Positions 53,298-62,355 of a DNA stretch of 64,000 nucleotides are shown here, one piece after another. This DNA comes from an uncultured Lachnospiraceae bacterium (GTDB lineage: Bacteria > Bacillota > Clostridia > Lachnospirales > Lachnospiraceae). The notes beneath the pieces are model-generated. The model was not told the origin of the DNA and made no database searches. It worked only from the letters and a program-made list of their open reading frames with translations. Where the stretch lies: positions 87,542 to 151,541 of the forward strand of contig CAMUMG010000007.1 of the NCBI GenBank assembly GCA_947089905.1, given 5' to 3'. Position numbers and translations under genes: made by a program. Position 1 is the first letter of the stretch; each line of letters opens with the position of its first letter.

Positions 53298-53978
53298 GTG
53301 AACTATGATTGTTTAATAATAGATGATGAAAAACTGCTTGCAGATAGTACAGCCGAATATTTTAATCTGTTTGATGTTAAGACAGCCGTTGTATATAGTG
53401 CTTCGGAATGTCGAAGCTTCTTTATAGAGAACACAGCCGAACTACTTTTGCTTGATATAAATCTTGAGGACAGTAGTGGTTTTGAATTATGTAAAGAACT
53501 CCGTAAAAAAATCAAAATTCCCATTTTATTTATTTCTGCACGAACCAGCGATGATGATAAAATTATTGCACTTAACATTGGAGGCGATGATTATATACAA
53601 AAACCATATTCGCTGGGAGTTCTGCTTGCAAAAGTAAAAGTAGTATTAAAACGTTACGGACAAAATAAAAATACACAATATTCCGACAATCGCTTAACTA
53701 TCGATTTTAATACAAAACAGATATTTGTTGAAGGCAATATTGTCAAGCTGACATCACTTGAATTTAAGTTATTATCCTATCTTATTAAAAATGAAAATAA
53801 AGTCATTTCAAAACAGGAATTATTTGAACAGGTGTGGGAAGATAAATTTACAGGCGATGGGACACTAAATGTGCATATTCGTAAGATACGTGAAGTAATT
53901 GAATGTAATCCCAGCAAACCAGAATATATTATTACTGTTTGGGGTGATGGCTATAAATTTATAGGAAACAAAATATGA
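53298..53978 (+). CDS. OmpR family response regulator
   Basis: A 226-residue regulator: receiver domain (residues 1-120) with the acidic pair DD9-10, the phospho-accepting Asp53 in LLLDINLED, Thr/Ser in LFISART and Lys in IQKPYS; then a winged-helix domain (about 128-225, LTSLEFKLLSYLIKNENKVISKQELFE and DGTLNVHIRKIREVI). GTG start with AGGAGG. Its stop overlaps the start of the kinase gene by four bases. It probably activates the ABC genes downstream via the TTTAAG repeats at 55222-55273. Confidence 0.94.
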   Translation: MNYDCLIIDDEKLLADSTAEYFNLFDVKTAVVYSASECRSFFIENTAELLLLDINLEDSSGFELCKELRKKIKIPILFISARTSDDDKIIALNIGGDDYIQKPYSLGVLLAKVKVVLKRYGQNKNTQYSDNRLTIDFNTKQIFVEGNIVKLTSLEFKLLSYLIKNENKVISKQELFEQVWEDKFTGDGTLNVHIRKIREVIECNPSKPEYIITVWGDGYKFIGNKI

Positions 53979-55240
53979 AAAAACGAACGTTTCTAACCAG
54001 TTTACTATTCATTTTTATAGTGGAAATAATAGCCCTTATTTTATTTGCAGCTAAAAATACTGTTTCTATGCAGGATACCGTCTTGATAAATGAAGTAGTT
54101 CAATCCGTACAAACTGACTGGAACACAATAAAAAATCATAAAAATCAAACAAGTCTTGATTATGTTGTACTGGATATGAAAGAAAATATTTTATTTAAAA
54201 CGAAATCAGGATTGAGTGAAAGTATTAATATGGCAATTCTTCATAGAGATACTATCCTTGATATTCGGATAGGGCATGGTATTGTAGGCAAAGTCATCAT
54301 TTATAATGACAGTATACAGACCTTTCAAATATACAAACAAACGATTATTTTTGTTTTATTATTCGCTATGTTTTTACAATGTAGTATCTGTATTGGATAT
54401 ATTTTTTATTTAAATCATACTATAATACATCCTTTTCATAAGTTAAAAGGATTTGCAGAACGTATTGCAAGCGGCAATCTCGATATTCCTCTTGAAATGG
54501 ATAGACAAAATCTTTTTGGTGCGTTTACAGAAAGTTTTGATATTATGCGTTCTGAACTAAAAAAGGCAAAAAGGGCAGAAGCCAAAGCCAATGCAGATAA
54601 AAAAGAACTTGTTGCAAATCTTTCCCACGATATAAAAACTCCGATTGCAAGTATCAAAGCAGCCTCCGAGGTAGGAGCAGCACTTACAGAAAATGAAAAA
54701 ATCAGAAATAACTATATGCAGATTATCTCTAAAGCCGATCAGATCAATACACTGGTTACAAATCTGTTTACAGCAACTTTAGAGGAATTAAAACAACTTT
54801 CTGTAACTCCAAGGTATATAGAAAGCAAAGAGCTGAAAATCCTACTTGAAAATTCAGATTATCTTCACTATACAACAGTTCCTAATATTCCTGATTGTAT
54901 TTTATATGCAGATAAACTCCGATTACAGCAGGTTTTTGATAATATTTTCGCAAACTCATATAAATATGCAAATACCCCTATTTCTATCTCAGTAACTCTT
55001 GAAAGCAATCATTTGATTGTAAACGTGGAAGACTATGGCGGAGGAGTAAATAAAGAGGAACTGCCACTTTTAAAAGAAAAATTTAAACGTGGGAAGAATA
55101 CAAAGAATATAGAAGGTGCAGGTTTAGGTCTTTATATCTCTGACTATTTTATGAAAGAGATGAGAGGAGAACTTATTATACAAAATGGAGAGTATGGATT
55201 AAAAGTAATAGTAATGATTTCTTTAAGTGGTGCGATTTAA
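53975..55240 (+). CDS. Sensor histidine kinase
   Basis: A 421-residue kinase with membrane helices at about 6-26 and 122-147 enclosing a roughly 95-residue extracellular domain, a HAMP domain (148-200), the dimerisation helix with phospho-His218 in ANLSHDIKTPIASIKA, and an ATPase domain (IFANSYKYANTP N box; EDYGGGV; GAGLGLYI). The sizeable sensor region differs from the intramembrane-sensing BceS kinases, whose outside loop is very short, so it may detect its ligand directly. The start codon overlaps the response-regulator stop (ATGA). Confidence 0.93.
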   Translation: MKKRTFLTSLLFIFIVEIIALILFAAKNTVSMQDTVLINEVVQSVQTDWNTIKNHKNQTSLDYVVLDMKENILFKTKSGLSESINMAILHRDTILDIRIGHGIVGKVIIYNDSIQTFQIYKQTIIFVLLFAMFLQCSICIGYIFYLNHTIIHPFHKLKGFAERIASGNLDIPLEMDRQNLFGAFTESFDIMRSELKKAKRAEAKANADKKELVANLSHDIKTPIASIKAASEVGAALTENEKIRNNYMQIISKADQINTLVTNLFTATLEELKQLSVTPRYIESKELKILLENSDYLHYTTVPNIPDCILYADKLRLQQVFDNIFANSYKYANTPISISVTLESNHLIVNVEDYGGGVNKEELPLLKEKFKRGKNTKNIEGAGLGLYISDYFMKEMRGELIIQNGEYGLKVIVMISLSGAI

Positions 55241-55273
55241 GGATTTTTTAAGGGTTGCCTAAAGACATTTAAG
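55222..55273 (+). promoter_or_regulatory. TTTAAG direct repeats before the ABC genes
   Basis: TTTAAG occurs at 55222-55227, 55236-55241, 55247-55252 and 55268-55273. The last three are 11 and 21 bases apart, one and two helical turns, which suits an OmpR-type dimer, and they lie 40-80 bases before the ABC ATPase start. Probable binding site of the neighbouring response regulator. Confidence 0.6.
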
Positions 55274-55314
55274 AATTGAAAAATTAAAATAGAACGTGAA
55301 AAAGGAGGTTTGTT

Positions 55315-56073
55315 ATGAAAAAAATACTTTTAAAGACCGATCATTTAAGCAAATCCTTTTCAAGCGGTGGGGCTTTGCAGCACGTTCTAAAAAATATTGA
55401 TTTAGAGCTTTATGAAGGCGATTTTACGGTGATTATGGGGGCAAGCGGAGCAGGAAAATCTACACTTTTATATGCCCTTTCAGGCATGGATACACCATCA
55501 CTTGGTACAATTACTTTTGGAGATAAAGTGATTTCTACTTTAAGTCAAGATGGGCTTGCTGTATTTCGGCGTGAACATTGCGGATTTGTGTTTCAGCAGA
55601 TCTATTTGATTGATGGAATGTCTGTTATGGATAATATCTTATCCGCAGGTTTACTTGTAAGTAATGATAAAAAAATGCTTTTTTCAAAAGCCAAAGAATT
55701 GTTTGCAGCAGTAGATATTTCGGAAGAAACTCAAAATAAGTTTCCTACTCAAATTTCAGGAGGTGAAGCCCAAAGAGTTGGAATTGTTCGTGCACTTATT
55801 AATAAGCCTGAAATTCTCTTTGCCGACGAACCTACAGGAGCACTTAACTCTAAAACGGGACTTGATGTACTCAATACACTTAGCAAATTTAACGAACAAG
55901 GACAAAGTGTTGTTATGGTAACACATGATATGCGTTCTGCCAGACGAGGCAACCGTATTTTATACTTAAAAGATGGTATAATTTTAGGAGAATGTGATTT
56001 AGGTAAATATAGGCATAAAGATATGGCAAGACACGAAAAACTATCTGCTTTCCTCTCTGAAATGGGGTGGTAA
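55315..56073 (+). CDS. ABC transporter ATP-binding protein (antimicrobial-peptide type)
   Basis: A 252-residue ATPase: Walker A GASGAGKST near residue 43, Q loop, signature ISGGEAQRV and Walker B ILFADEPTGALN, the GALN ending being typical of MacB/BceA/LolD-type ATPases. It pairs with the FtsX-type permease that starts two bases after its stop. Such pairs remove bacitracin, lantibiotics or host peptides or signal their presence. ATG with AAAGGAGG. Confidence 0.94.
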   Translation: MKKILLKTDHLSKSFSSGGALQHVLKNIDLELYEGDFTVIMGASGAGKSTLLYALSGMDTPSLGTITFGDKVISTLSQDGLAVFRREHCGFVFQQIYLIDGMSVMDNILSAGLLVSNDKKMLFSKAKELFAAVDISEETQNKFPTQISGGEAQRVGIVRALINKPEILFADEPTGALNSKTGLDVLNTLSKFNEQGQSVVMVTHDMRSARRGNRILYLKDGIILGECDLGKYRHKDMARHEKLSAFLSEMGW

Positions 56074-56074
56074 A

Positions 56075-58420
56075 ATGAGAAAAAGTTTCCTTCTTGCCCG
56101 TTCTAATTTACGAAAATCAAAAGGTCAAACAACTGCCCTTATCGTACTTATATTATTTGCAGCATTAATGCTCAATTTATGGCTTATGCTATCTATGGAT
56201 TATAAACAAAATTTCGATCGCTATCATGATAAGCTTAATGCAGAACATGTTACATTTGCTATTGACGGTGATAACTCTAAAATTCAGGAATTTTTGATTC
56301 AAACACTGGAGGCTGATAAACGTACTTCTGAATTTTCTTTAGATTCTTCTATGCACATGGTCGGTTTATTTTTATATAATGGAGGGGAAGTCAACTCAGA
56401 ACTTATTATTCTTGAAAAACAGACCGCTCTTTCTCGTTTGGTGGGAAAAATTGAAATTGTAGAAGAAGACAGCCAATTTACAAGTGGAATCTATATGCCT
56501 ATCTTGTATAAATCTGATGATATAGCAATAGGAAAAACAGTACAAATTTCGATTGGAAGTAATAAAGTCAGCTATACGGTATGTGGATTTTTTAACAGTA
56601 TTATGGCAGGTTCACATAATTGTGCTATGTGTGAACTCATTTTAACTGAAGATAAATATAACGAACTACAAACGGCAGGATATGCACCGAAATCTACACT
56701 CTGTTCTATCCGATTAAAGGATAAGGCAGAAAGTGAAAGTTATGAAGCAATGTTGAAAAATACCCTATCTGCTGAGTATCCTTCTGCCCGTACTGTCAGT
56801 AACTCCTATGCACTTGTTTCACAGTCCCGCTATATCTCTCAAATGGTTTGTTCTAGTGTTGTAAGTGCAATGGCATTTTTAGTTCTTCTAATTGCTCTTG
56901 TTGTGATATCCTCTAATATTATTAATTATATCCAAGAAAATATGAAAAACCTTGGTACACTAAAAGCGATTGGCTATACAAGCCGTCAGCTCGTTTGTTC
57001 TCTTTTGTTACAATTTTTAGGACTTTTATTAACTGTTTCTATCGTTGGTATAGGAATTTCCTATTGTCTGTTTCCTTTTATAAATACAATGATGATTTCA
57101 CAGACAGGTATACCATATACTGTTCATTTTTTACCAGTGCCACTTTTTATTACACTGATCATTTTAGGGGGAACGATTACTCTTATCGTATGGCTATCCT
57201 CTCGCAGAATAAAAAAATTAGAACCTATTGTTGCACTTCGTCAAGGTGTTCAAACACATAATTTCAAACGCAATTATATTTTACTCGAAAAGACAAAAGC
57301 ACCTCTTCATCTTGCCCTTGCCCTTAAAACAACATTTTCAGGTATAAAACATAATGTAACTGTCTGTATCACTATGCTTGTACTTTCACTTGTAGTAGTA
57401 TTTTCAGGATTGATGACCAAAAATATGATTATAGATATTACTCCCTTTCTAAATCTTATTGTAGGTGAAATAGCAGATAATTGTATTAATATTAATGCCG
57501 AAATAGAAGAGGATTTTTTACAGGAAATGAATCTTGACAAACAGGTGGAAAAAATTTATTTGTATCATTCTACTGAAGTACGACATATTGGTGGCGTCGG
57601 ACTGATAGCAACTATTTGTGACGATTTTTCAAAAGTAAACAATAGTAATGTTGTATTTGAGGGAAGATTTCCTAAATATGAGAATGAAATTGCGATTGCA
57701 GCAAAATATGCAAAAGAAAAAGACTTAGAGATTGGACATGAAATAAGTATAACTGCAAATGGACAGGAAGCAAAGTATATTATATCAGGTTTTACACAGA
57801 TAAGTAATAATCTTGGTAAGGACTGTTTACTTACAAGAGCAGGCTATAAACGATTGGGTGAGTTGCAAAATATAAGTTATTATTTAAATCTAACAGAAGG
57901 AACTGACATAGACTCTTTTAATACAAATGTAAAAGAACGATTCGGAAATGAAATTAATGTAACAATCAACATAAATTCAACTGTTTCCGCGTCAGCATCT
58001 GTTTATGTTTCGCTTATGACCATCATTGTCATTGCAATTCTTATATTAAGTGCAGTTGTTATTACATTTGTATTATATTTACTTGTAAGGACTATGTTAA
58101 GTAATAAAAAACGGGATTATGGAATTTTAAAAGCTCTTGGTTTTACGACCAAACAACTTATTTTACAGACCGCATTATCCTTTATGCCAGCAATCATTCT
58201 TTCAACTATTGTCGGCATAGTTGTATGCAGCTTTATCATTAATCCATTAACTGCACTATTTTTAAATAATATTGGAATTGTAAAATGTACCTTCATTATT
58301 CCAGTTTACTTTATCACAGTTGCAGGAATTGGACTTATCCTATTTTCCTTTATCATTACATGTATCTTATCCTTAAAAATAAAAAAGATTACTCCAAAAG
58401 CACTGCTTATAGGAGAATAA
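56075..58420 (+). CDS. FtsX-family ABC transporter permease
   Basis: A 781-residue permease with one N-terminal helix (about 17-38), a long extracellular stretch (40-255), three helices (about 265-385), a second copy of that plan with a helix near 430-445, another extracellular stretch, and three helices at 650-775. Two FtsX domains are evident (NMKNLGTLKAIGYTSRQLV and KRDYGILKALGFTTKQLI). This is the SalY/MacB-like duplicated type rather than the ten-helix BceB type. With the ATPase upstream it likely expels or detaches membrane-active peptides. Confidence 0.92.
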   Translation: MRKSFLLARSNLRKSKGQTTALIVLILFAALMLNLWLMLSMDYKQNFDRYHDKLNAEHVTFAIDGDNSKIQEFLIQTLEADKRTSEFSLDSSMHMVGLFLYNGGEVNSELIILEKQTALSRLVGKIEIVEEDSQFTSGIYMPILYKSDDIAIGKTVQISIGSNKVSYTVCGFFNSIMAGSHNCAMCELILTEDKYNELQTAGYAPKSTLCSIRLKDKAESESYEAMLKNTLSAEYPSARTVSNSYALVSQSRYISQMVCSSVVSAMAFLVLLIALVVISSNIINYIQENMKNLGTLKAIGYTSRQLVCSLLLQFLGLLLTVSIVGIGISYCLFPFINTMMISQTGIPYTVHFLPVPLFITLIILGGTITLIVWLSSRRIKKLEPIVALRQGVQTHNFKRNYILLEKTKAPLHLALALKTTFSGIKHNVTVCITMLVLSLVVVFSGLMTKNMIIDITPFLNLIVGEIADNCININAEIEEDFLQEMNLDKQVEKIYLYHSTEVRHIGGVGLIATICDDFSKVNNSNVVFEGRFPKYENEIAIAAKYAKEKDLEIGHEISITANGQEAKYIISGFTQISNNLGKDCLLTRAGYKRLGELQNISYYLNLTEGTDIDSFNTNVKERFGNEINVTININSTVSASASVYVSLMTIIVIAILILSAVVITFVLYLLVRTMLSNKKRDYGILKALGFTTKQLILQTALSFMPAIILSTIVGIVVCSFIINPLTALFLNNIGIVKCTFIIPVYFITVAGIGLILFSFIITCILSLKIKKITPKALLIGE

Positions 58421-58431
58421 ATATTTGAAAA

Positions 58432-58510
58432 GAGGCTGTTGCACTAAAAATTCAATATATAAGCTATAGGGTTAAATTTTGCATTTGATTTTCTTAATGC
58501 AACAGCTCTT
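58432..58510. repeat. Short inverted-repeat element, IS-end-like, also a terminator
   Basis: GAGGCTGTTGCA (58432-58443) is mirrored by TGCAACAGCTC (58498-58508) around an A/T-rich centre. GAGGCTGTTGCA is like the terminal repeats of some IS families (IS1182-like), and the right copy overlaps the last codons and stop of the HAD gene. It lies between convergent genes and can act as a terminator for both. A decayed insertion or a small MITE is one reading. Confidence 0.45.
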
Positions 58511-59294
58511 CTAAATACTTTGCAATTCCTTCTTCATCATTACTGCCAATTACAGCATCTGCCTTTTCTTTTACTGCATCTATCGCATTTCCCATAGCAA
58601 TTCCTTTTCCACATAACTGTAACATTCCTATATCTGCATAATCATCGCCAAAGGCCATCATTTCTTCAATCTTAATTTTACAGGCAGTAGATATCTCCAT
58701 AATAGCTCTTTCCTTTGTGACTGCCTTTTTCGTAAACTTATACCAATATCCATCTGAAAAACGTATACAGTCACATTCTTTAAATAATTTTTGTAACTGT
58801 TTTATTTGACTGTCATTAAAAATTTCTACACATATTTTTAGAGAACATGTTTCAAAATTTTCAAAGTTTGTATAAATACTATCTCCCCAACTCTGATCTT
58901 GTTTTTTAGGATCTATCTTATAATTCCAATAATGAGAATCTACCGTATCCACTGTTATCTGACAATCGATACCACACACTTTTCTAATTGTTGCGATCAT
59001 TTGATTTGTTTCTTCTTTTGAAAATTCAGCTTTATATATGTATTCGTTATTATATTTTACTAATGCCCCACCACTTGTAATTAGTATATCTGGTTGTAAC
59101 TCTTCTATAAAAGATAAGATATTTTGTTCCCCTCTCGATGTAGATATACCAATTAATATTCCTTTTTCCCTACATTTATGTAACACTTGTAACGTTCTTT
59201 GTGAAATCGTTTTATCACTTCGAAGTAATGTTCCATCTAAATCAAATAAAAGCAATTTGTAATCTTCCATTTTTATCCATATTCTTTCATTCAT
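58494..59294 (-). CDS. Cof-type HAD-IIB phosphatase
   Basis: A 266-residue HAD hydrolase of the Cof group. The catalytic motif DLDGTLL is at residues 18-24, motif II is SGGALV-like near 83, the motif III Lys is in KAVTKERAIME near 197, and motif IV is FGDDYADIGML near 220. Such enzymes dephosphorylate sugar phosphates or pyridoxal phosphate. ATG at 59294 has AGG eight bases upstream; ATG at 59270 is an alternative. Its end overlaps an IS-end-like repeat (CTGTTGCA), so the C-terminus may have been shaped by an insertion. Confidence 0.88.
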   Translation of the reverse strand: MNERIWIKMEDYKLLLFDLDGTLLRSDKTISQRTLQVLHKCREKGILIGISTSRGEQNILSFIEELQPDILITSGGALVKYNNEYIYKAEFSKEETNQMIATIRKVCGIDCQITVDTVDSHYWNYKIDPKKQDQSWGDSIYTNFENFETCSLKICVEIFNDSQIKQLQKLFKECDCIRFSDGYWYKFTKKAVTKERAIMEISTACKIKIEEMMAFGDDYADIGMLQLCGKGIAMGNAIDAVKEKADAVIGSNDEEGIAKYLEELLH

Positions 59295-59306
59295 AAATTT
59301 TACCTA

Positions 59307-59750
59307 TTATTCCACATCAAGCCATTGAATAAATGCCGTTTTATCTGTACAATTATATCCTGCATTTTTATAAAAATCTAAAGTTTTTTCCTCTTTACTG
59401 CCTGTAAGTAACATCATCTTATAACAGTTATTTTGTTTGGCTATCTTTTTGGCATATTTTAAACATTCCGATGCCAACCCCTTTCCTCTAAAATCTGTAT
59501 GAGTCACTACATTTTCGATAAAAGCATATGGTCGTACCTTTCTTGTCAAGTTTGGAATAATAACACATACACAGGAAGATACAATTCTTCCATTCACTTC
59601 ATTTACTAGTAAATGATGGCTTTTATCTTGTATAATTTGTTCCCACGTATCTAATAAAGTATTCGATTTTTCTGGAATAGATTCTTCATGCAAACATAAA
59701 TACAATTCCAAAATTTCATTTAAATCCTCTTTTCTAGCTTCTCTTACCAT
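59307..59750 (-). CDS. GNAT family acetyltransferase
   Basis: A 147-residue GNAT protein: REARKEDLNEILELYLCLHEE at the start, the acetyl-CoA loop at VVTHTDFRGKGLASECLKYAKK, and TLDFYKNAGYN at the end. Substrate unknown. It follows another acetyltransferase gene after 19 bases and precedes the HAD gene after 12 bases on the same strand, so the three are probably cotranscribed. Confidence 0.87.
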   Translation of the reverse strand: MVREARKEDLNEILELYLCLHEESIPEKSNTLLDTWEQIIQDKSHHLLVNEVNGRIVSSCVCVIIPNLTRKVRPYAFIENVVTHTDFRGKGLASECLKYAKKIAKQNNCYKMMLLTGSKEEKTLDFYKNAGYNCTDKTAFIQWLDVE

Positions 59751-59769
59751 ATCTAATCTCGTTTCTATA

Positions 59770-60282
59770 TTAATTTTTATAAATGAAATTCATCTGTGAG
59801 TTATCAAACGTAAATCCAACTTCATTTTTTCCCACTGCAGTAAACGTATTATATTTTCCATTGGTATAATCTTTAACAACCTTGCTCCAAAAGATCTGTG
59901 CAGGCAAATTTTTAGTCCACTGGGATATTTCCCATCCCCCAGGAAACATATCAAAAATTCTCATAGCAACTACTTTACCAATTCCTTTTTGTCTATACTT
60001 TTTCATCACAAAAAATTCAGCTATATTATGAGGATTTGGCAAATTATTATGTTCACAACAAGACCTCACCAAAACCATTCCTGCAAGTTTTCCATCTACT
60101 CGAATAAAAAAAGGATATCTTCCTTCTTCATTCCAATAATCGTCGATACGTGGATATCCAAAATATCCATATTCATTTATATCACCATCAGAAAACTCGG
60201 AAAAATCATAATTATATAATTCCATCATTTGAATAAAAACAGATTTCTGTTCAATTAATATAGGTTCAATACTAATATTCAT
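59770..60282 (-). CDS. GNAT family acetyltransferase
   Basis: A 170-residue GNAT-type protein. The loop FFVMKKYRQKGIGKVVAMRIF matches the acetyl-CoA-binding pattern, followed by MFPGGWEISQWTKNLPAQIFW, a pattern of the predicted-acetyltransferase COG5628-type group. Substrate unknown. First gene of the minus-strand trio with the second acetyltransferase and the HAD phosphatase. Confidence 0.86.
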   Translation of the reverse strand: MNISIEPILIEQKSVFIQMMELYNYDFSEFSDGDINEYGYFGYPRIDDYWNEEGRYPFFIRVDGKLAGMVLVRSCCEHNNLPNPHNIAEFFVMKKYRQKGIGKVVAMRIFDMFPGGWEISQWTKNLPAQIFWSKVVKDYTNGKYNTFTAVGKNEVGFTFDNSQMNFIYKN

Positions 60283-60401
60283 TTATATTCTCCGCATAAT
60301 TTTAATTTTCTGATATTTATAAATTTGTAAACCTCTTACAGTTACATTATTTCTATATACTCTTTCATTTATAATATGCCTTAAAAACAGCCAATAAGTT
60401 T

Positions 60402-60734
60402 TTATTTCTTTTTCATTTCTATTTTTATAGAAGAGATTACTGCATAAATAATTACAATAAAAATCACTGTTAATATTATATAAAACAGCCAGCCTGTTCT
60501 TAGAATTGTATCGATAGCGTTAAGTAAAAAGATAATGCCTATAAAGAAAAATACAATACTCGACTGTTTGTAATGTGGTCTTTTATCCATCTTCTTTCGT
60601 TCTTCTCCTGACGCATAAATATACGCATTATTCAATAAAAATCCTTTTTCCTTGAAATGAAAATAACTAATTACAAAAGAACTCATTGCTATCACAAAAA
60701 GAATTGTTGTAATAATCATTTCTGCTGTTTCCAT
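60402..60734 (-). CDS. DUF3784-like small membrane protein
   Basis: A 110-residue protein with three hydrophobic helices (about residues 5-24, 58-77 and 81-103) and a cytoplasmic-looking loop NNAYIYASGEERKKMDK between the first and second. The layout and the loop fit the DUF3784 family of Firmicutes, function unknown. AGGAGG lies upstream of the ATG, and a promoter is at 60808-60836. Confidence 0.72.
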   Translation of the reverse strand: METAEMIITTILFVIAMSSFVISYFHFKEKGFLLNNAYIYASGEERKKMDKRPHYKQSSIVFFFIGIIFLLNAIDTILRTGWLFYIILTVIFIVIIYAVISSIKIEMKKK

Positions 60735-60807
60735 ATGCTACCTCCTAAAAATAAAATTTATTTAGAAAACTACACCAGAAAAATCTGATAGACTTTCTTC
60801 TATAAGA

Positions 60808-60836
60808 AGTATACCTTAAAAAGAAAGAAAAAACAA
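60808..60836 (-). promoter_or_regulatory. Promoter of the DUF3784-like gene
   Basis: Minus strand TTGTTT (60836-60831), 17-base spacer, TATACT (60813-60808). Confidence 0.55.
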
Positions 60837-60943
60837 GAACAGGACTAAATAAATTCTGTCTTTTAATACTTACGTTTACATGAATAAAAATTTTATAAAG
60901 AAAACAATTCGTGTGTTTGTCCTGAATATATAATCATCTTATG

Positions 60944-60972
60944 TAGACAGAGTAAAAGGACTGTGTTATAAT
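60944..60972 (+). promoter_or_regulatory. Promoter of the Cys-rich small protein gene
   Basis: TAGACA (60944-60949), 17-base spacer, TATAAT (60967-60972), 70 bases before the ATG. The rest of the 307-bp divergent gap shows nothing further. Confidence 0.65.
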
Positions 60973-61041
60973 AATTTCAACAATTAACAAGGAATTGCTA
61001 GGAAAACGAGTGGATTGAAACAAAAACAGGTGAATTAATTT

Positions 61042-61407
61042 ATGAAAAACAGAAAAAATTATTTAAAATCTCGCAAAAAGAATTTCAAATGGAAACTAAT
61101 AGGCTGGTACTCCGATTCTGAATGTAGAAAATGCGGAAAAAAGGCAATTTTGCAAATTGAAAAATACGATTCATGGTGTTGTATTACATGTAATGAATGG
61201 CTTGATGATGTCTGTGGTGATCCTGACTGTCCGTTTTGCAGTAAAAGACCTGAAACTCCATATGAAGCATATTACTATCTGACAGAGATAAAAAAAGATG
61301 GTGCATATAGGAAAAATTGGCGAAGAGAAAATTATCAGCATAAAACAGATGGTATGAAAAGGCATAAAAAGCAAAGAGAATTTATAGAAAATATTTTAAA
61401 TAATTAG
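61042..61407 (+). CDS. Small basic Cys-rich (zinc-binding-type) protein
   Basis: A 121-residue protein I cannot place in a family. Cys residues at about 31, 34, 48, 49, 52, 60, 65 and 68 are arranged in CxxC-like pairs (CRKCG, CCITC, CPFC), suggesting one or two zinc sites between highly basic ends (KNRKNYLKSRKKNFKWK at the start, KRHKKQRE at the end). A nucleic-acid-binding role would fit, but is inference. The ribosome site is weak (AGGTG). It ends at a 27-bp terminator stem. Confidence 0.65.
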   Translation: MKNRKNYLKSRKKNFKWKLIGWYSDSECRKCGKKAILQIEKYDSWCCITCNEWLDDVCGDPDCPFCSKRPETPYEAYYYLTEIKKDGAYRKNWRRENYQHKTDGMKRHKKQREFIENILNN

Positions 61408-61410
61408 ATA

Positions 61411-61477
61411 AAACGAAAGATTGCAAAATAAAGTTTTTAATGAGGTGTGTAAAACTTTATTTTACAATCTTTCGTTT
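61411..61477. terminator. Terminator with 27-bp stem
   Basis: 61411-61437 pairs with 61451-61477 (outer arm AAACGAAAGATTG) with a single mismatch, between the Cys-rich gene and the convergent HAD gene. Confidence 0.88.
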
Positions 61478-61478
61478 A

Positions 61479-62321
61479 TCATATCACGTGTTCTTTTAAC
61501 CAATTAGCAACTCCATCATTTTCATTACTTTGAATTACTCCAGTAGCTATAGCCTTTAATTCATCCACTGCATTCTCTACGGCATAACATTCATCTGATA
61601 TTTCAAACATTGGAATATCATTTAGTGCATCACCAAAGGATACTATTTTATGACAATTCCAAATTCTCTTTAACTTTTGAATTGCATTTGACTTTGTTGC
61701 CTTCACAGGCATAATCTCACAAAAAAATTCTGGTCTGTATAACTCCTGTTGAATTGTACAACGATATCTATTATCTTTTGAGAAGATGTCATAGATAGGC
61801 TGAAGTTCTTCTCTTTCGCCAATACAAGTAAAGTAAAATATGTTTCCTTGATATAATTCTTCTTTGCTTCTCACACAACGAAGCCTTCTATCTCCTTTTC
61901 TTAAAGACAAATATCTTTTTATTCCTTCATTTTCCCTATCCTTTATCCAAGACACCTTTTCAATCTTATCAATATATGAATAGACTAATGGATTGATGTT
62001 ATATCTGTCCAAAACAGATATTACCCGATCCATTTCCTCTCTTAAAAAACCTTCCTGTGATAAAATTTCTCCAGTCGCTGGATGAAAAATAAATGCTCCA
62101 TTGTATGCTATAATTGGTATAGTAGTAGATAGCCCTTTTGTTACTACGGATGCAGATACAAATGATCTCGCTGTAGCATATGTAAACAACATTCCCTTTT
62201 CAACCAGATCATTAATGATATCGATACTTTTCGGATTAATTCTATCCTTTCGGTTTAATAATGTACCATCTAAATCTGTTACATATAGTATTCTCTCTGG
62301 TATCTTTATGTTTTCTTCCAT
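61479..62321 (-). CDS. Cof-type HAD-IIB phosphatase
   Basis: A 280-residue Cof-group HAD hydrolase: motif I DLDGTLLNRKDR near residue 16, motif II region AYNGAFIFHP, Lys in KATKSNAIQKLKR and motif IV FGDALNDIPMFE near 230. The pattern fits dephosphorylation of small phosphorylated metabolites. AGAGG lies five bases before ATG 62321. It follows the small unknown gene at 62356 after 35 bases and may be cotranscribed with it. It is clearly diverged from the other Cof-type protein of the window. Confidence 0.9.
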   Translation of the reverse strand: MEENIKIPERILYVTDLDGTLLNRKDRINPKSIDIINDLVEKGMLFTYATARSFVSASVVTKGLSTTIPIIAYNGAFIFHPATGEILSQEGFLREEMDRVISVLDRYNINPLVYSYIDKIEKVSWIKDRENEGIKRYLSLRKGDRRLRCVRSKEELYQGNIFYFTCIGEREELQPIYDIFSKDNRYRCTIQQELYRPEFFCEIMPVKATKSNAIQKLKRIWNCHKIVSFGDALNDIPMFEISDECYAVENAVDELKAIATGVIQSNENDGVANWLKEHVI

Positions 62322-62355
62322 ATCATCCTCTTTTCATAAATAAATTTTTCTAAGG

